From NCBI RefSeq assembly GCF_002573715.1, contig NZ_PDHM01000012.1:373368-437367 (forward strand): 64,000 nt of DNA, given 5' to 3'. Source of the DNA: Paenibacillus sp. EZ-K15 (GTDB lineage Bacteria > Bacillota > Bacilli > Paenibacillales > Paenibacillaceae). Under the pieces are notes generated by a model that did not search any database, was not told the origin of the DNA, and worked only from the letters and a program-made list of their open reading frames with translations. The number at the start of each line of letters is the position of its first letter. The stretch's first letter is position 1. A program made the translations under genes and the position numbers. Shown one piece after another: positions 1 through 7,299 of the stretch.

Positions 1-2
1 TT

Positions 3-1304
3 TCAGATTTCTCTTCCGTGCTGCTGGATGTGCGCGACCGCAGCATTTTGATGACGAAGCCGATCGACGGTCGAACGGTCGGATTGGCGCGATCGATTCA
101 TGCAGGAATTTATTTGCTGCTGCTAACCGGGGCTCTCTCAGCAGGCTCACTGGTCGTGGGATTGATCAAGCATGGCGTGCTGTTCTTTCTGATCTATATC
201 CTGGAGTTAATACTGATGAATATGCTCATTCTGGTGAGCACCTCCTTGGTTTATCTGTTGCTGCTCAAGTATTGGGATGGAGAGAAACTGAAGGATCTGA
301 TCAATTATGTACAGATTGGACTTTCCGCCACGCTGGCCATCGGCTATCAGTTTGTGATACGTTCCTTCGATCTGATTGATTTCAATTTGGTATTTAAGCC
401 GGCCTGGTGGCAGATTCTGCTTCCGCCGGTGTGGTTTGCGGCTCCGTATGAGTGGTTGTTTGGCGAGGGGAGCGGGTGGCTGGCTGTTCTCTCGATGCTG
501 GCTGTATTTGTCCCGATAGTGCTTATGATCGTCTATGTCCGTTATATTCCTTCGTTCGAGCAGCATCTGGAGAAGCTGGCTCACAGCGAAGCGGGAAAAG
601 GGCGGGAGCGCGGGCGATTAGACAGATTCTTAGCCAAAATGGTATGCGGGTCGCGCACGGAGCAAGCTTGTTTCCGATTATCTGCCAGCATGCTGAAGAA
701 TGAGAGAGAATTTAAGCTTAAGGTGTATCCTACACTCGGATTGTCCGTGTTACTGCCTTATTTATTCTTTGTCTCCACGATGCGTAACTCCTCATTGGCG
801 GAAATCAGCCAGGGATCGTCGTACTATGTACTGCATAGTATGCTTATCATGATTATCACCGTCGTTATGATGCTGAAATTCTCCGGCAAGCCCAAGGCCT
901 TCTGGTTATTTGGCGCAGCCCCGATGCAAAGCATGAATCCTTTGTACAAAGGGGCTTTAAAGGCTTTTGCCGTCAAAATGTTCGTGCCGCTGTTCATTGT
1001 GAACGCGATCGTGTTTCTGATCGTATTCGGTTTCCGTATAATACCGGATATTCTCATCATACTCCTTACCGGATTGGTGTTGATTCCCTTAACAGCCAAG
1101 ACAATTCTGCGCAATCCACCGTTCTCTCAAGCGTTTAATATGGCGCAGCAGAAAGACGGCTGGTGGGTGTTGTTATTCTTTTTTGTTATTGGCGGACTCT
1201 GTGGTTTACATTATGTAAGCAGCACGATTCCTTATGGTATGTTGGCATATATCCTCACGCTGCTCGTTGCGAATGGCTTGGCATGGACCAAGCTGTATAA
1301 GTAA
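3..1304 (+). CDS. ABC-exporter-type multispanning permease, 5' end outside the window
   Basis: The reading frame is open from the first bases of the window, so the gene starts upstream; the GTG at 18 is internal rather than a convincing start, with no ribosome binding site before it. The visible 433 or so residues contain about ten hydrophobic spans separated by short charged loops and one longer basic loop near residues 190-225. The opening residues (SDFSSVLLDVRDRSIL, then TKPIDGRT) resemble the cytoplasmic segment of large Bacillales ABC exporter permeases. No ATPase domain is present; its partner would lie upstream. A hairpin terminator follows at 1311-1345. Family assignment is by resemblance only, and the substrate is unknown. 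Confidence 0.6.
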   Translation, partial: SDFSSVLLDVRDRSILMTKPIDGRTVGLARSIHAGIYLLLLTGALSAGSLVVGLIKHGVLFFLIYILELILMNMLILVSTSLVYLLLLKYWDGEKLKDLINYVQIGLSATLAIGYQFVIRSFDLIDFNLVFKPAWWQILLPPVWFAAPYEWLFGEGSGWLAVLSMLAVFVPIVLMIVYVRYIPSFEQHLEKLAHSEAGKGRERGRLDRFLAKMVCGSRTEQACFRLSASMLKNEREFKLKVYPTLGLSVLLPYLFFVSTMRNSSLAEISQGSSYYVLHSMLIMIITVVMMLKFSGKPKAFWLFGAAPMQSMNPLYKGALKAFAVKMFVPLFIVNAIVFLIVFGFRIIPDILIILLTGLVLIPLTAKTILRNPPFSQAFNMAQQKDGWWVLLFFFVIGGLCGLHYVSSTIPYGMLAYILTLLVANGLAWTKLYK

Positions 1305-1310
1305 ATTGGG

Positions 1311-1345
1311 GAAGGCATCCGATTGGATGCCTCTTCTTTTATTTT
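1311..1345 (+). terminator. Rho-independent terminator of the permease gene
   Basis: An 8 bp perfect stem (aggcatcc / ggatgcct, loop gatt) at 1313-1332 is followed by a T-rich tract. It lies just after the stop at 1304. Confidence 0.75.
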
Positions 1346-1375
1346 GTTGGATTGTATACTTGCGTTTAAAAGCGG

Positions 1376-1404
1376 TTGAACAAGAACGTAGGTTCGTATA
1401 TAAT
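1376..1404 (+). promoter_or_regulatory. Sigma-A-type promoter candidate upstream of the agr-like locus
   Basis: TTGAAC at 1376-1381, a 17 bp spacer and TATAAT at 1399-1404. No convincing coding region begins within the next 550 bases, so a transcript from here would have a long untranslated leader before 1962 or be a non-coding RNA. Confidence 0.5.
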
Positions 1405-1489
1405 GGAGATATAGCAAATTAACTTCCTATTTCACTCTTCACTTCATAAATCCATGATGGATTCCCCCACTAATGTATTTAATTACCTG

Positions 1490-1517
1490 TTGTTATGCCT
1501 TCCGGGCCTTATATAAT
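1490..1517 (+). promoter_or_regulatory. Second promoter-like sequence in the 1346-1961 gap
   Basis: TTGTTA at 1490-1495, a 16 bp spacer and TATAAT at 1512-1517. The rest of the gap (1518-1961) holds no recognisable gene. It is AT-rich and could contain regulator binding sites, but I could not identify a paired LytTR-type direct repeat with confidence. Confidence 0.4.
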
Positions 1518-1961
1518 CAACTTAGATGATGTCAGGATGTTAAATAGTAGGATCTGAGTTTATTCTGGCTTAGTCATATTCACAAGGTCGTGGATTCTTG
1601 ATAACTAATGCTTGGTTTTCGTTTGGTATACGGATTGAACGTTTCAGTGGTTTAATTCGTTTTGGTGTATAAGAAGTTCTAAGCTGCTCTGTTTTAGAAT
1701 TTTTGAGCCAAACCGGAGCTATAAACGACGTTTAATGTTTTTGCATTTTCCATCACAGTTTCCAGACATATAAGAAGTGGCAGGCGCCATCGGAATTGAC
1801 CTCAAGAACATGCATCATTAGGACGACTCGATAGAAACTGAGGGTCTGTCGGTATAGCGTTTATTTATGGACGTTATAACCATCAGTGTAATCAGGTTAC
1901 ATCGGGAAGTGGCGTAGCACACATTTAACCATTTCTTATGGTGCAGGGAGGAAATCTTTGA

Positions 1962-2639
1962 ATGGAAGTTATTTGGTTTATGGTGTTTTCAACATTTGAA
2001 ACACTGGCGATTTATTCACTAATCATGACATTGCTTAGATTTAAGACAACAGAGTACATATGGCAGGCGTTGATTGTCATGATCCTTGCCAATTTGCAAA
2101 GTTTCGTTATGCGCAACGAGCTTCAATTGGATTTTCTCGCCCCTCTCATTACCGTGCTGATCTTCGTTTTCTTGTTTTCTGCCATTATTAAGATCCCGGT
2201 TATCTGGTCGGCGATATGTACCATCATTGGATACATGCTTTATGCGTTGATACAAACGGCCTATTTGACAACGATATTCGGATCGATTGACTCCATTCAG
2301 ACTGATCATGCTAATGGTTATATTCTTCAAATCCTGTCAGGAGCGACAGGACTATTGATCTCCTGGATTATGTACAAATTTGGTATTGGGTTCAAGTACG
2401 ATCTGGAAAAGCTGCGCATTAAATTTGAACATATTCTATTGATCGTTTTAATTATCGTGGTGTTGATATTAATTGCCATTCTGTTTTATCTCAATCGTTT
2501 ATGGCTGCATCTTCTCTTCTTTGGAATAACATTTGGAATCTTCTTGTATTATGCCATCAATACAGAGGAGCGGGATTCTTATGATCATAGAAGGATTATC
2601 AAAACGGATAGCGGAGGGGATCAAACGCCAGGTACCTGA
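1962..2639 (+). CDS. Seven-span membrane protein, AgrC sensor-like without a kinase domain
   Basis: The start ATG has a good AGGGAGG site about 10 bases upstream. The 225 residues form about seven hydrophobic segments (roughly 4-25, 33-50, 58-76, 78-102, 119-138, 156-176, 181-198) and end in a short charged tail. The opening (FETLAIYSLIMTLLRFK) resembles the membrane sensor half of AgrC-type receptor kinases, but there is no dimerisation or GHKL ATPase domain. It overlaps agrB by 59 bases and precedes the peptide gene, so a role in sensing or handling the peptide is a reasonable inference. It could instead be an accessory membrane protein. The receptor idea is inference; the membrane topology and gene overlap are direct observations. 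Confidence 0.55.
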   Translation: MEVIWFMVFSTFETLAIYSLIMTLLRFKTTEYIWQALIVMILANLQSFVMRNELQLDFLAPLITVLIFVFLFSAIIKIPVIWSAICTIIGYMLYALIQTAYLTTIFGSIDSIQTDHANGYILQILSGATGLLISWIMYKFGIGFKYDLEKLRIKFEHILLIVLIIVVLILIAILFYLNRLWLHLLFFGITFGIFLYYAINTEERDSYDHRRIIKTDSGGDQTPGT

Positions 2640-3123
2640 CCATAAGTCCTCTGTTCCTGTTTTGAAACATGCGATCGCCATCATTTTAAATGTATTGTTT
2701 ATAGTGGTCTTCACGCTGCTTGTTTCGATATTCACGGGTAACGTGAAGCAGGCGGTCATTGCCTTGACGGGTTTTGCGGTACTCAGGCAATTTTCCGGAG
2801 GATATCACCTCAAGACAGGGGCTGGCTGCATTGCATTCACGACCGCATTATTCACTTTGGTGTCTTTTGTGGAGATGGAAATTGCAGGTGTTCTCATTAT
2901 CAATGTCCTCAGTCTGTTGCTGGTGATGCTGTTTGCTCCTAGCCGAATCGAGAGGCAGTCCCGAATACCGAGGAAGCATTACGTAAAACTCCGCATAATT
3001 AGCAGTGTCATCGTTATGTTTAACTTTGGACTTCAGTCCCCAACATTGGCTGTCATATTTTTCGTCCAGGCTATCAGTTTATTACGCTGGAAAGGAGGAC
3101 AAGCCCATGTTATGGATCCATAG
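2581..3123 (+). CDS. agrB: AgrB-family peptide-processing membrane endopeptidase
   Basis: AgrB cleaves the C-terminal tail of the AgrD precursor and forms the cyclic peptide ester. The 180-residue product carries the family signature: R69, G74, H76 and C83 (in RQFSGGYHLKTGAGC) correspond one for one to Arg70, Gly75, His77 and Cys84 of the Staphylococcus aureus enzyme, where His and Cys are catalytic. Several hydrophobic spans follow. I chose the ATG at 2581 because AGAGGAG lies 10 bases upstream and the N-terminus (MIIEGLSKRIAEGI) fits the family; an upstream ATG at 2533 lacks this. The gene overlaps the preceding one by 59 bases and the agrD-like gene by 17, indicating translational coupling. 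Confidence 0.9.
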   Translation: MIIEGLSKRIAEGIKRQVPDHKSSVPVLKHAIAIILNVLFIVVFTLLVSIFTGNVKQAVIALTGFAVLRQFSGGYHLKTGAGCIAFTTALFTLVSFVEMEIAGVLIINVLSLLLVMLFAPSRIERQSRIPRKHYVKLRIISSVIVMFNFGLQSPTLAVIFFVQAISLLRWKGGQAHVMDP

Positions 3124-3247
3124 GATTAGACATCGGTTGTTTTCGTTTATCGCATCTGCACTGACGATGGTAGCCGTATTCGTAGTGAATACAGCAAGTC
3201 CCGTATTTGTATACAGCGGAGAGACACCGGAAGAACTTTTAAAATAG
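3107..3247 (+). CDS. agrD: AgrD-like cyclic autoinducer peptide precursor with serine in place of cysteine
   Basis: This 46-residue precursor follows a perfect AAAGGAGG site 8 bases before its ATG. It has the AgrD layout: a basic N-terminal amphipathic/hydrophobic helix (residues 1-27), a short core, and an acidic tail with the PEEL motif. Aligning the tail proline with Listeria AgrD (five residues between ring end and proline) predicts the ring SPVFV (residues 31-35), cut before Y36. There is no cysteine, so ring closure would be a lactone through Ser31 rather than a thiolactone; serine lactones are known in a few staphylococci. The exact N-terminal trimming is unknown. Overlap with agrB supports the assignment. 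Confidence 0.8.
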   Translation: MLWIHRIRHRLFSFIASALTMVAVFVVNTASPVFVYSGETPEELLK

Positions 3248-3327
3248 TCTTCATTTAATTGTAAGGGGACTGGGGTAATTTAAGGTTATGGAATAGATAA
3301 ACGGTGGATGAATGTGGGTTATGGTTT

Positions 3328-3356
3328 CCGGTGCCTGTCCAGGTACCGGTTTTTTA
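3328..3356 (+). terminator. Terminator of the agr-like operon
   Basis: Hairpin ccggtgcct / aggtaccgg with one G-U pair, loop gtcc, followed by six T. Its position about 80 bases after agrD shows the operon ends without agrC or agrA genes. Confidence 0.8.
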
Positions 3357-3575
3357 TATGGATAAATGGAAGATAAGCCTGTAATGTTTCGTTTGATTTT
3401 TCGTTAGTATAATCTGTCCTGGAGGCCCGAGAAAGGAAGGGGACGCCTGTTTCTTGATCTCGAACGAAAATTGCTGAGAAACTTGGTCAACCATCTGGTG
3501 CTTCGCATCCATATGACTTTGTCCCCCAATCCGTCCCCAACGGGACCCCATGAACCCAAATAGACAATAGTATTA
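3354..3575 (-). pseudogene. Possible integrase C-terminal remnant beside tRNA-Val
   Basis: A short open stretch on the minus strand lies about 50-70 bases beyond the 3' end of tRNA-Val, the usual place of a tRNA-targeting integrase. It has no ribosome binding site. In one frame the sequence reads PLGTDWGTKSYG, which loosely resembles the glycine/lysine-rich tails of some phage integrases. The resemblance is weak and the stretch may be plain non-coding DNA. Confidence 0.2.
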
Positions 3576-3579
3576 GAAA

Positions 3580-3618
3580 ATGAAAAACCCCTGACGCCAA
3601 TGGCATCAAGGGTTTTCC
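3580..3618 (-). terminator. Terminator of tRNA-Val
   Basis: On the minus strand an interrupted stem (aaaacccttgatgcc paired with gcgtcaggggtttt) ends in a T-run, directly downstream of the tRNA. Confidence 0.75.
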
Positions 3619-3622
3619 GCTA

Positions 3623-3695
3623 TGATCTGTAGTGGGCTCGAACCACTGACCCCTACCCTGTCAAGATAGTGCTCTCCCAGCTGAGCTAACAGATC
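3623..3695 (-). tRNA. tRNA-Val (anticodon GAC)
   Basis: The minus strand folds as a complete cloverleaf: acceptor GATCTGT / ACAGATC, D-arm with GCTCAGCTGGGAGAGC, anticodon stem CTATC / GGTAG with the seven-base loop TTGACAG, and a T-arm with TTCGAGC. The anticodon GAC reads GUC and GUU valine codons. The discriminator is A and the CCA end is not encoded, so it must be added after transcription. It stands alone and has its own terminator. Confidence 0.95.
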
Positions 3696-3830
3696 ATGAA
3701 ATATTTAAAAAGGTAATTCATATATTACCAGCAGACAAGGTGGCTGTCAATGGTTTTCTCGTTATAAAAAATCACATTCCGGTTCAGACTAAATATAGCA
3801 TGATTATGCCAATGGAGGAGCGTGAATGGC

Positions 3831-4094
3831 ATGGCAGGTGGGAAATCCCATCATTTTAAACGAGCCGGACTAGTACTCTCGTTGCTGGGGGTATCTGTAC
3901 TGGGGAACGGTTGCAGTATCCCGGAGAGAACGTCGGTGCAGCTGGAGCCGCTCCATGGGCCTGCAGCGCCTGTAATGCTTGATGTTTACGGACGTTCAAT
4001 AGATCAGGACGTATATTCTAAGAAGGGAAGCGGGGCACTGGAGCCGATATCCCCGATGGATTCGGTGGATACCTTACGCGATCTCCAACCATAA
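3831..4094 (+). CDS. Small secreted or lipoprotein-like protein of unknown function
   Basis: The 87-residue product begins with a basic stretch and a hydrophobic segment (about residues 10-25) ending at Cys28 in LGNGC, which resembles a lipoprotein signal, although the -3 residue is glycine rather than leucine, so lipidation is uncertain. The remaining 60 residues are polar with no recognised domain. I prefer the ATG at 3831 over the in-frame GTG at 3822 because GGAGGAG ends 10 bases before 3831 and would abut the GTG. It is monocistronic, between tRNA-Val and a convergent small gene. Confidence 0.55.
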   Translation: MAGGKSHHFKRAGLVLSLLGVSVLGNGCSIPERTSVQLEPLHGPAAPVMLDVYGRSIDQDVYSKKGSGALEPISPMDSVDTLRDLQP

Positions 4095-4165
4095 AGGGAT
4101 GCAGTAACGATCTATAACAGATCGGTCATACCAATGTCCTTACTTTTTGCTCGAACAGCGAGCAG

Positions 4166-4199
4166 AGCAAACCGCCGGCAGGCAAGCTGGCGGTTTGCT
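4166..4199. terminator. Strong hairpin between convergent small genes
   Basis: An 11 bp perfect stem (agcaaaccgcc / ggcggtttgct) with a 12-base loop lies between the gene ending at 4094 and the minus-strand gene ending at 4215. The flanking T-runs are poor, so termination efficiency is uncertain. Confidence 0.5.
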
Positions 4200-4214
4200 G
4201 TAAAACGGCTGATG

Positions 4215-4325
4215 CTATTCCTCATCCCACTTGCGGGAATAACCTTTTTTAATCGCCCAAAAGATTGGGTAGATGATGATGGCTGAGATGATAACAGCCC
4301 AAAATATCGTGGTTCCCATGCCCAT
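4215..4325 (-). CDS. 36-residue single-span membrane microprotein
   Basis: The minus strand encodes MGMGTTIFWAVIISAIII, then YPIFWAIKKGYSRKWDEE, a short hydrophobic helix followed by a basic/acidic C-terminus. AAAGGAG lies 10 bases before the ATG at 4325, with two further in-frame ATG codons at 4334 and 4319 as alternatives. The positive-inside pattern suggests the C-terminus faces the cytoplasm. Function is unknown; small proteins of this kind often bind larger membrane complexes, but nothing here shows a partner. It is too short for routine gene calling and overlaps a longer shadow frame. Hydrophobicity, start signal and clean stop support it as a gene. Confidence 0.6.
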   Translation of the reverse strand: MGMGTTIFWAVIISAIIIYPIFWAIKKGYSRKWDEE

Positions 4326-4444
4326 AAAGGCCATGCTCCTTTCAAGAAAACGTTAGCTTATACTATACAGGAAAATGAATATTTTGTATAATAGCTCGAT
4401 CTGCGATATTACAAGGAATTGATTCTACATAAAGAGGTGTTGAA

Positions 4445-4888
4445 ATGGCAGCAGAAATCATAAATGTATCAACCGAAGAACAGTTGCAGCAGGCGCTGGA
4501 TATCCGGAAGGATGTTTTCGTGCTTGAACAGAAGGTTCCGATTGACCTGGAGATTGATGATTACGATCGTCTGGACTCCGATGCGCATCATGTCCTAATC
4601 AAGTCGGAGGGACAGTACGCGGCAACCGGACGTATCACCTATTACAATAAGGATTCCGCCAAAATGCAGCGCATTGCGGTACGTAAGCCATTCCGATCCA
4701 AAGGGATAGGGCGTGTGCTGATGATGGCATTGGAAACGCAGGCTCGTGAATTGAAACTGCAGTATTCCGTGCTGGATGCGCAGGTGCAAGCGGAGGCATT
4801 CTATCGCAAGCTGGGGTATGAGACGATTTCGGACGAGCCGTTTGATGATGCTGGCATTCCCCACGTTCGTATGAAAAAGGAACTGTAG
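4445..4888 (+). CDS. GNAT family N-acetyltransferase
   Basis: The 147-residue protein has the GNAT fold layout: substrate-side N-terminal half, then the acetyl-CoA pyrophosphate loop at about residues 80-100 (RIAVRKPFRSKGIGRVLM, matching the R/Q-x-x-G-x-G/A motif), and a final strand and helix with AFYRKLGYE. It resembles the YjcF/ElaA-like single-domain acetyltransferases; the substrate cannot be deduced. The ATG at 4445 follows AAAGAGGTGTTGAA. It is monocistronic and ends at a bidirectional terminator. Confidence 0.85.
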   Translation: MAAEIINVSTEEQLQQALDIRKDVFVLEQKVPIDLEIDDYDRLDSDAHHVLIKSEGQYAATGRITYYNKDSAKMQRIAVRKPFRSKGIGRVLMMALETQARELKLQYSVLDAQVQAEAFYRKLGYETISDEPFDDAGIPHVRMKKEL

Positions 4889-4935
4889 GCTTCTTAACTA
4901 TAAAGGTGGACGATGATCCCATCGTTCTAAAAAGG

Positions 4936-4967
4936 AAAGACCTCGAGTATCGACTCGAGGTCTTTTT
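4936..4967. terminator. Bidirectional terminator between the GNAT and DUF3892 genes
   Basis: An 11-12 bp stem (aagacctcgag / ctcgaggtctt) flanked by A-run and T-run serves convergent genes on both strands. Confidence 0.85.
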
Positions 4968-4976
4968 AGGCATGAA

Positions 4977-5210
4977 TTAAAAGCTTGGCATATTATCCAG
5001 GTTGTTGCTGGGATCGCCATCCGCATTGGAACGAAGATGTTCATCTCCGTCACGTCCACGGAATACGTTCACGTTTTTGATTTCTTTATTCTTGGCCATC
5101 TGTTGTGCTGTCTTGTAGTCCACGACACTACCGTTATCCAGCTTAAGTTCGATGATGTCGCCGTCGCCATTTTTACGGACGCCTACGACTTCTTGTTGTG
5201 TATTATCCAT
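4977..5210 (-). CDS. DUF3892-family small protein
   Basis: The 77-residue protein opens with VVGVRKNGDGDIIELKLDNG, the typical DUF3892 pattern in which a short beta-rich unit is repeated around glycine and aspartate turns, followed by a polar, disordered-looking tail ending DNMPSF. Members are small, soluble and common in Bacillales; their function is not established. GGGAGGCG lies about 9 bases upstream of the ATG. The MBL hydrolase gene lies 62 bases upstream on the same strand, so the two may be co-transcribed. Confidence 0.7.
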   Translation of the reverse strand: MDNTQQEVVGVRKNGDGDIIELKLDNGSVVDYKTAQQMAKNKEIKNVNVFRGRDGDEHLRSNADGDPSNNLDNMPSF

Positions 5211-5272
5211 ATAAATCGCCTCCCGGAATTAGTGTTCCCGGGAACCCTCATAAACTATTCATCTATATTGAA

Positions 5273-6010
5273 CTACAATTCGTATACCCGCTGCTGCTCC
5301 ACAAATTCCATGATTCCGGTCTTGCCAATGAAAGCTTCGACCTCATCACTGTAATGCATGAGATAGGTGCGTTCCTGAATTTCTTCAGGCAGGCTGAGCA
5401 GCTCATCCAGCGTCGTATGAACCTCACCCGGGCCTTGCAGCTGACATTCATGCAGAATCACTTCACAATCCCGCTCATTTACCAGTTGGTTGAGCAGGAT
5501 CGGATCGAATACCATATCAGCACTGTAAAATATCCGATCATTCAGATAAAGCGAATAGCTGTCCTTGCCGGGAATATGCTGCGTATGGATCAGCTCTACC
5601 GAGATGCCTGATGAAATATGGGCCTTCACTCCCGGTTTCAGAGGGTGTACGTCAAATACATCATGCAGGGAGGAGATATGTCCCTGTTGATATAATCCAC
5701 CTTTGAGTGAATGTTCCCATATCGGTTCCACCAGCGATTCAGCAATGTAAAGCGGGAGTTTGCGGTTGTATTTCATTTTCATCATAAAGGCAAGCTCTTC
5801 GAGTCCGCCCACATGGTCGGCATGAATGTGCGTGATAAGCACGGCATCGATATCGTTAAATGTCTTATTCAGCTGATGAAGTGCCATTGGAGCGGTGATG
5901 CCGCAGTCGATGAGAAGTGTGAAATTCCCGTCATGTACCAGTGCGTTATTGTTATAGTAGTTCTTGGCAAACGCACTGCCAGTGCCAAGCATTTGCAATT
6001 TCAGTGTCAA
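5273..6010 (-). CDS. Metallo-beta-lactamase fold hydrolase, RNase Z-like
   Basis: The 245-residue protein carries the metal motif [10 protein letters not shown] (HxHxDH) and starts [12 protein letters not shown], the entry strand seen in RNase Z-like and phosphodiesterase-like MBL proteins. Later His and Asp residues (ADMVFDP, HECQ, LMHYSDE) fit the remaining zinc ligands. The most likely roles are phosphodiesterase or general hydrolase; it lacks the long exosite arm of a true RNase Z. I set the start at TTG 6010, since AGGAGG lies 9 bases upstream, rather than the longer frame to 6079. It is followed on the same strand by the DUF3892 gene. Confidence 0.75.
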   Translation of the reverse strand: MTLKLQMLGTGSAFAKNYYNNNALVHDGNFTLLIDCGITAPMALHQLNKTFNDIDAVLITHIHADHVGGLEELAFMMKMKYNRKLPLYIAESLVEPIWEHSLKGGLYQQGHISSLHDVFDVHPLKPGVKAHISSGISVELIHTQHIPGKDSYSLYLNDRIFYSADMVFDPILLNQLVNERDCEVILHECQLQGPGEVHTTLDELLSLPEEIQERTYLMHYSDEVEAFIGKTGIMEFVEQQRVYEL

Positions 6011-6259
6011 TGGATGAAACCTCCTGATGATATGATGTGTAGTCCAGTATGCTAATGTATATTTTAACGAATTCCACATTGATTTACACGGATTATATGA
6101 TCGAATCAGCCCTGGAATGCAGTATAATTCGTGATAGGCACAAACCTTACAGCATGAGAAAAAATTTTACCACAAAGTGCAAAATTGTCCGCAACTTGTT
6201 TTTTGACATGTAGTATACACATATAACAACAAGATGAGCCAATGGAGGGAAATGATTAT

Positions 6260-6814
6260 ATGAAGTGGAAAAAAGTGATGGCATGTATGTTAATGCTCTC
6301 TTTAATGGGTGGCAGCACCCTTTTGTTTGCAGATTCCGTCAATGAGCGAGTCCGTGTCTGGCTGAACGGTCATGAATTGAAGGATGGTGGATATTTAATT
6401 GATGGCAAAACCTATGTGCCGGTTCGGGAATTCGACGGGGCTGTGGATTGGAATCCCGCGAATGGACAAGTTCAAGTCATCAAGCCGAACGTGCATATTT
6501 TTCTGTTTAAAGGAGATACTGTATTCGGCAACGTGAACAAGGGTAAGCTGAAATTCAATGTTTTTAGCCAGGTGGACAGCTTAAACAACGATATACACTC
6601 AGTGAAAGTAGCGATTGAAGATCCTTCGGGCAATATCAAAGATATTCAATCCGAGGTTGTAAAGGACCGCAAGGATAACTTTTGGTTCCGAACCTATGAC
6701 TTCACGTACGATTTTAAAACAACAGGTAAGTATTCGGTTGGTTTTTATGTAAAAGTAAAAGCCGATTCGGATTTTGTGAAAATTGCTGAAAAAGTCATTA
6801 CAACGCTCAATTAA
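6260..6814 (+). CDS. Secreted copper-amine-oxidase N-terminal-like domain protein
   Basis: The 184-residue product has a signal peptide (basic start, hydrophobic core to about residue 22, cleavage likely at LLFA-DS) followed by a short stalk domain with WLNGHELKDGGYLIDGKTYV and PVREF, typical of the Cu-amine-oxidase N-terminal-like domain that is abundant on Paenibacillus surfaces. The C-terminal 110 residues look like a beta-sandwich. No catalytic residues are evident, so an extracellular binding or structural role is inferred. The start at 6260 is chosen because GGAGGGA lies 9 bases upstream; the ATG at 6242 overlaps that site. Confidence 0.7.
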   Translation: MKWKKVMACMLMLSLMGGSTLLFADSVNERVRVWLNGHELKDGGYLIDGKTYVPVREFDGAVDWNPANGQVQVIKPNVHIFLFKGDTVFGNVNKGKLKFNVFSQVDSLNNDIHSVKVAIEDPSGNIKDIQSEVVKDRKDNFWFRTYDFTYDFKTTGKYSVGFYVKVKADSDFVKIAEKVITTLN

Positions 6815-6909
6815 TGGGTTCTTTGGCTGTCTGGCAGAAATTGACCTGGAGAAGCTATCCGTGATACGATACGAAAGTATGATAATTTAACCGAAGTGAG
6901 GTTTTTTCA

Positions 6910-7233
6910 ATGAGTGAACACAAACATGAACACGGAGATGCTTGCGGCTGCGGTCACGATCATGACCACGACCACGAACATGAAGAGTTTGTGCTGACAT
7001 TGACGGATGAAGAAGGAAAAGAAGTAGAGATGGTTCTTGTGGAGACATTTGATGTCGGCGAGAAACTCTACGCGCTTTTGCTTGAACGCGAAAATCCGGA
7101 AGCGGACGGCGTCATTCTACGTATGGAAGAAGAGAACGAGGAAATGGTTCTTTACAATATTGAGGACGAAGAAGAATGGAATGAAGTAGAGGCGGTTTAC
7201 AACGAACTGGTCGCTGCTGCAAACCAGGAATAA
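6910..7233 (+). CDS. DUF1292 protein with a histidine-rich N-terminus
   Basis: Residues 27-105 form the acidic DUF1292 domain found in YrzB-like Firmicute proteins, recognisable by FVLTLTDEEGKEVEM and the later LYNIEDEEEWNEVE. Function of the domain is unknown. The first 25 residues are unusual: ten histidines alternating with Asp/Glu plus a CGCG element, a sequence that could bind zinc, nickel or copper. That metal-binding role is inferred from composition only. The protein is small, soluble and strongly acidic. A ribosome site (GAAGTGAGG) precedes the ATG, and a bidirectional terminator follows. Confidence 0.8.
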   Translation: MSEHKHEHGDACGCGHDHDHDHEHEEFVLTLTDEEGKEVEMVLVETFDVGEKLYALLLERENPEADGVILRMEEENEEMVLYNIEDEEEWNEVEAVYNELVAAANQE

Positions 7234-7244
7234 GACTCCTAAGC

Positions 7245-7281
7245 AATAAACCCGGTGCGAACCTCTCGCACCGGGTTTATT
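7245..7281. terminator. Bidirectional terminator, DUF1292 gene / speA
   Basis: A 16 bp perfect stem (aataaacccggtgcga and its complement) with a 5-base loop lies between the two convergent genes. Confidence 0.9.
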
Positions 7282-7299
7282 GTATTTACAGCTGCCATT

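Noticed and set aside
1234..1422. 62-residue frame over the permease end and terminator
   Set aside because: It runs through the terminator hairpin at 1311-1345 and has no ribosome site.
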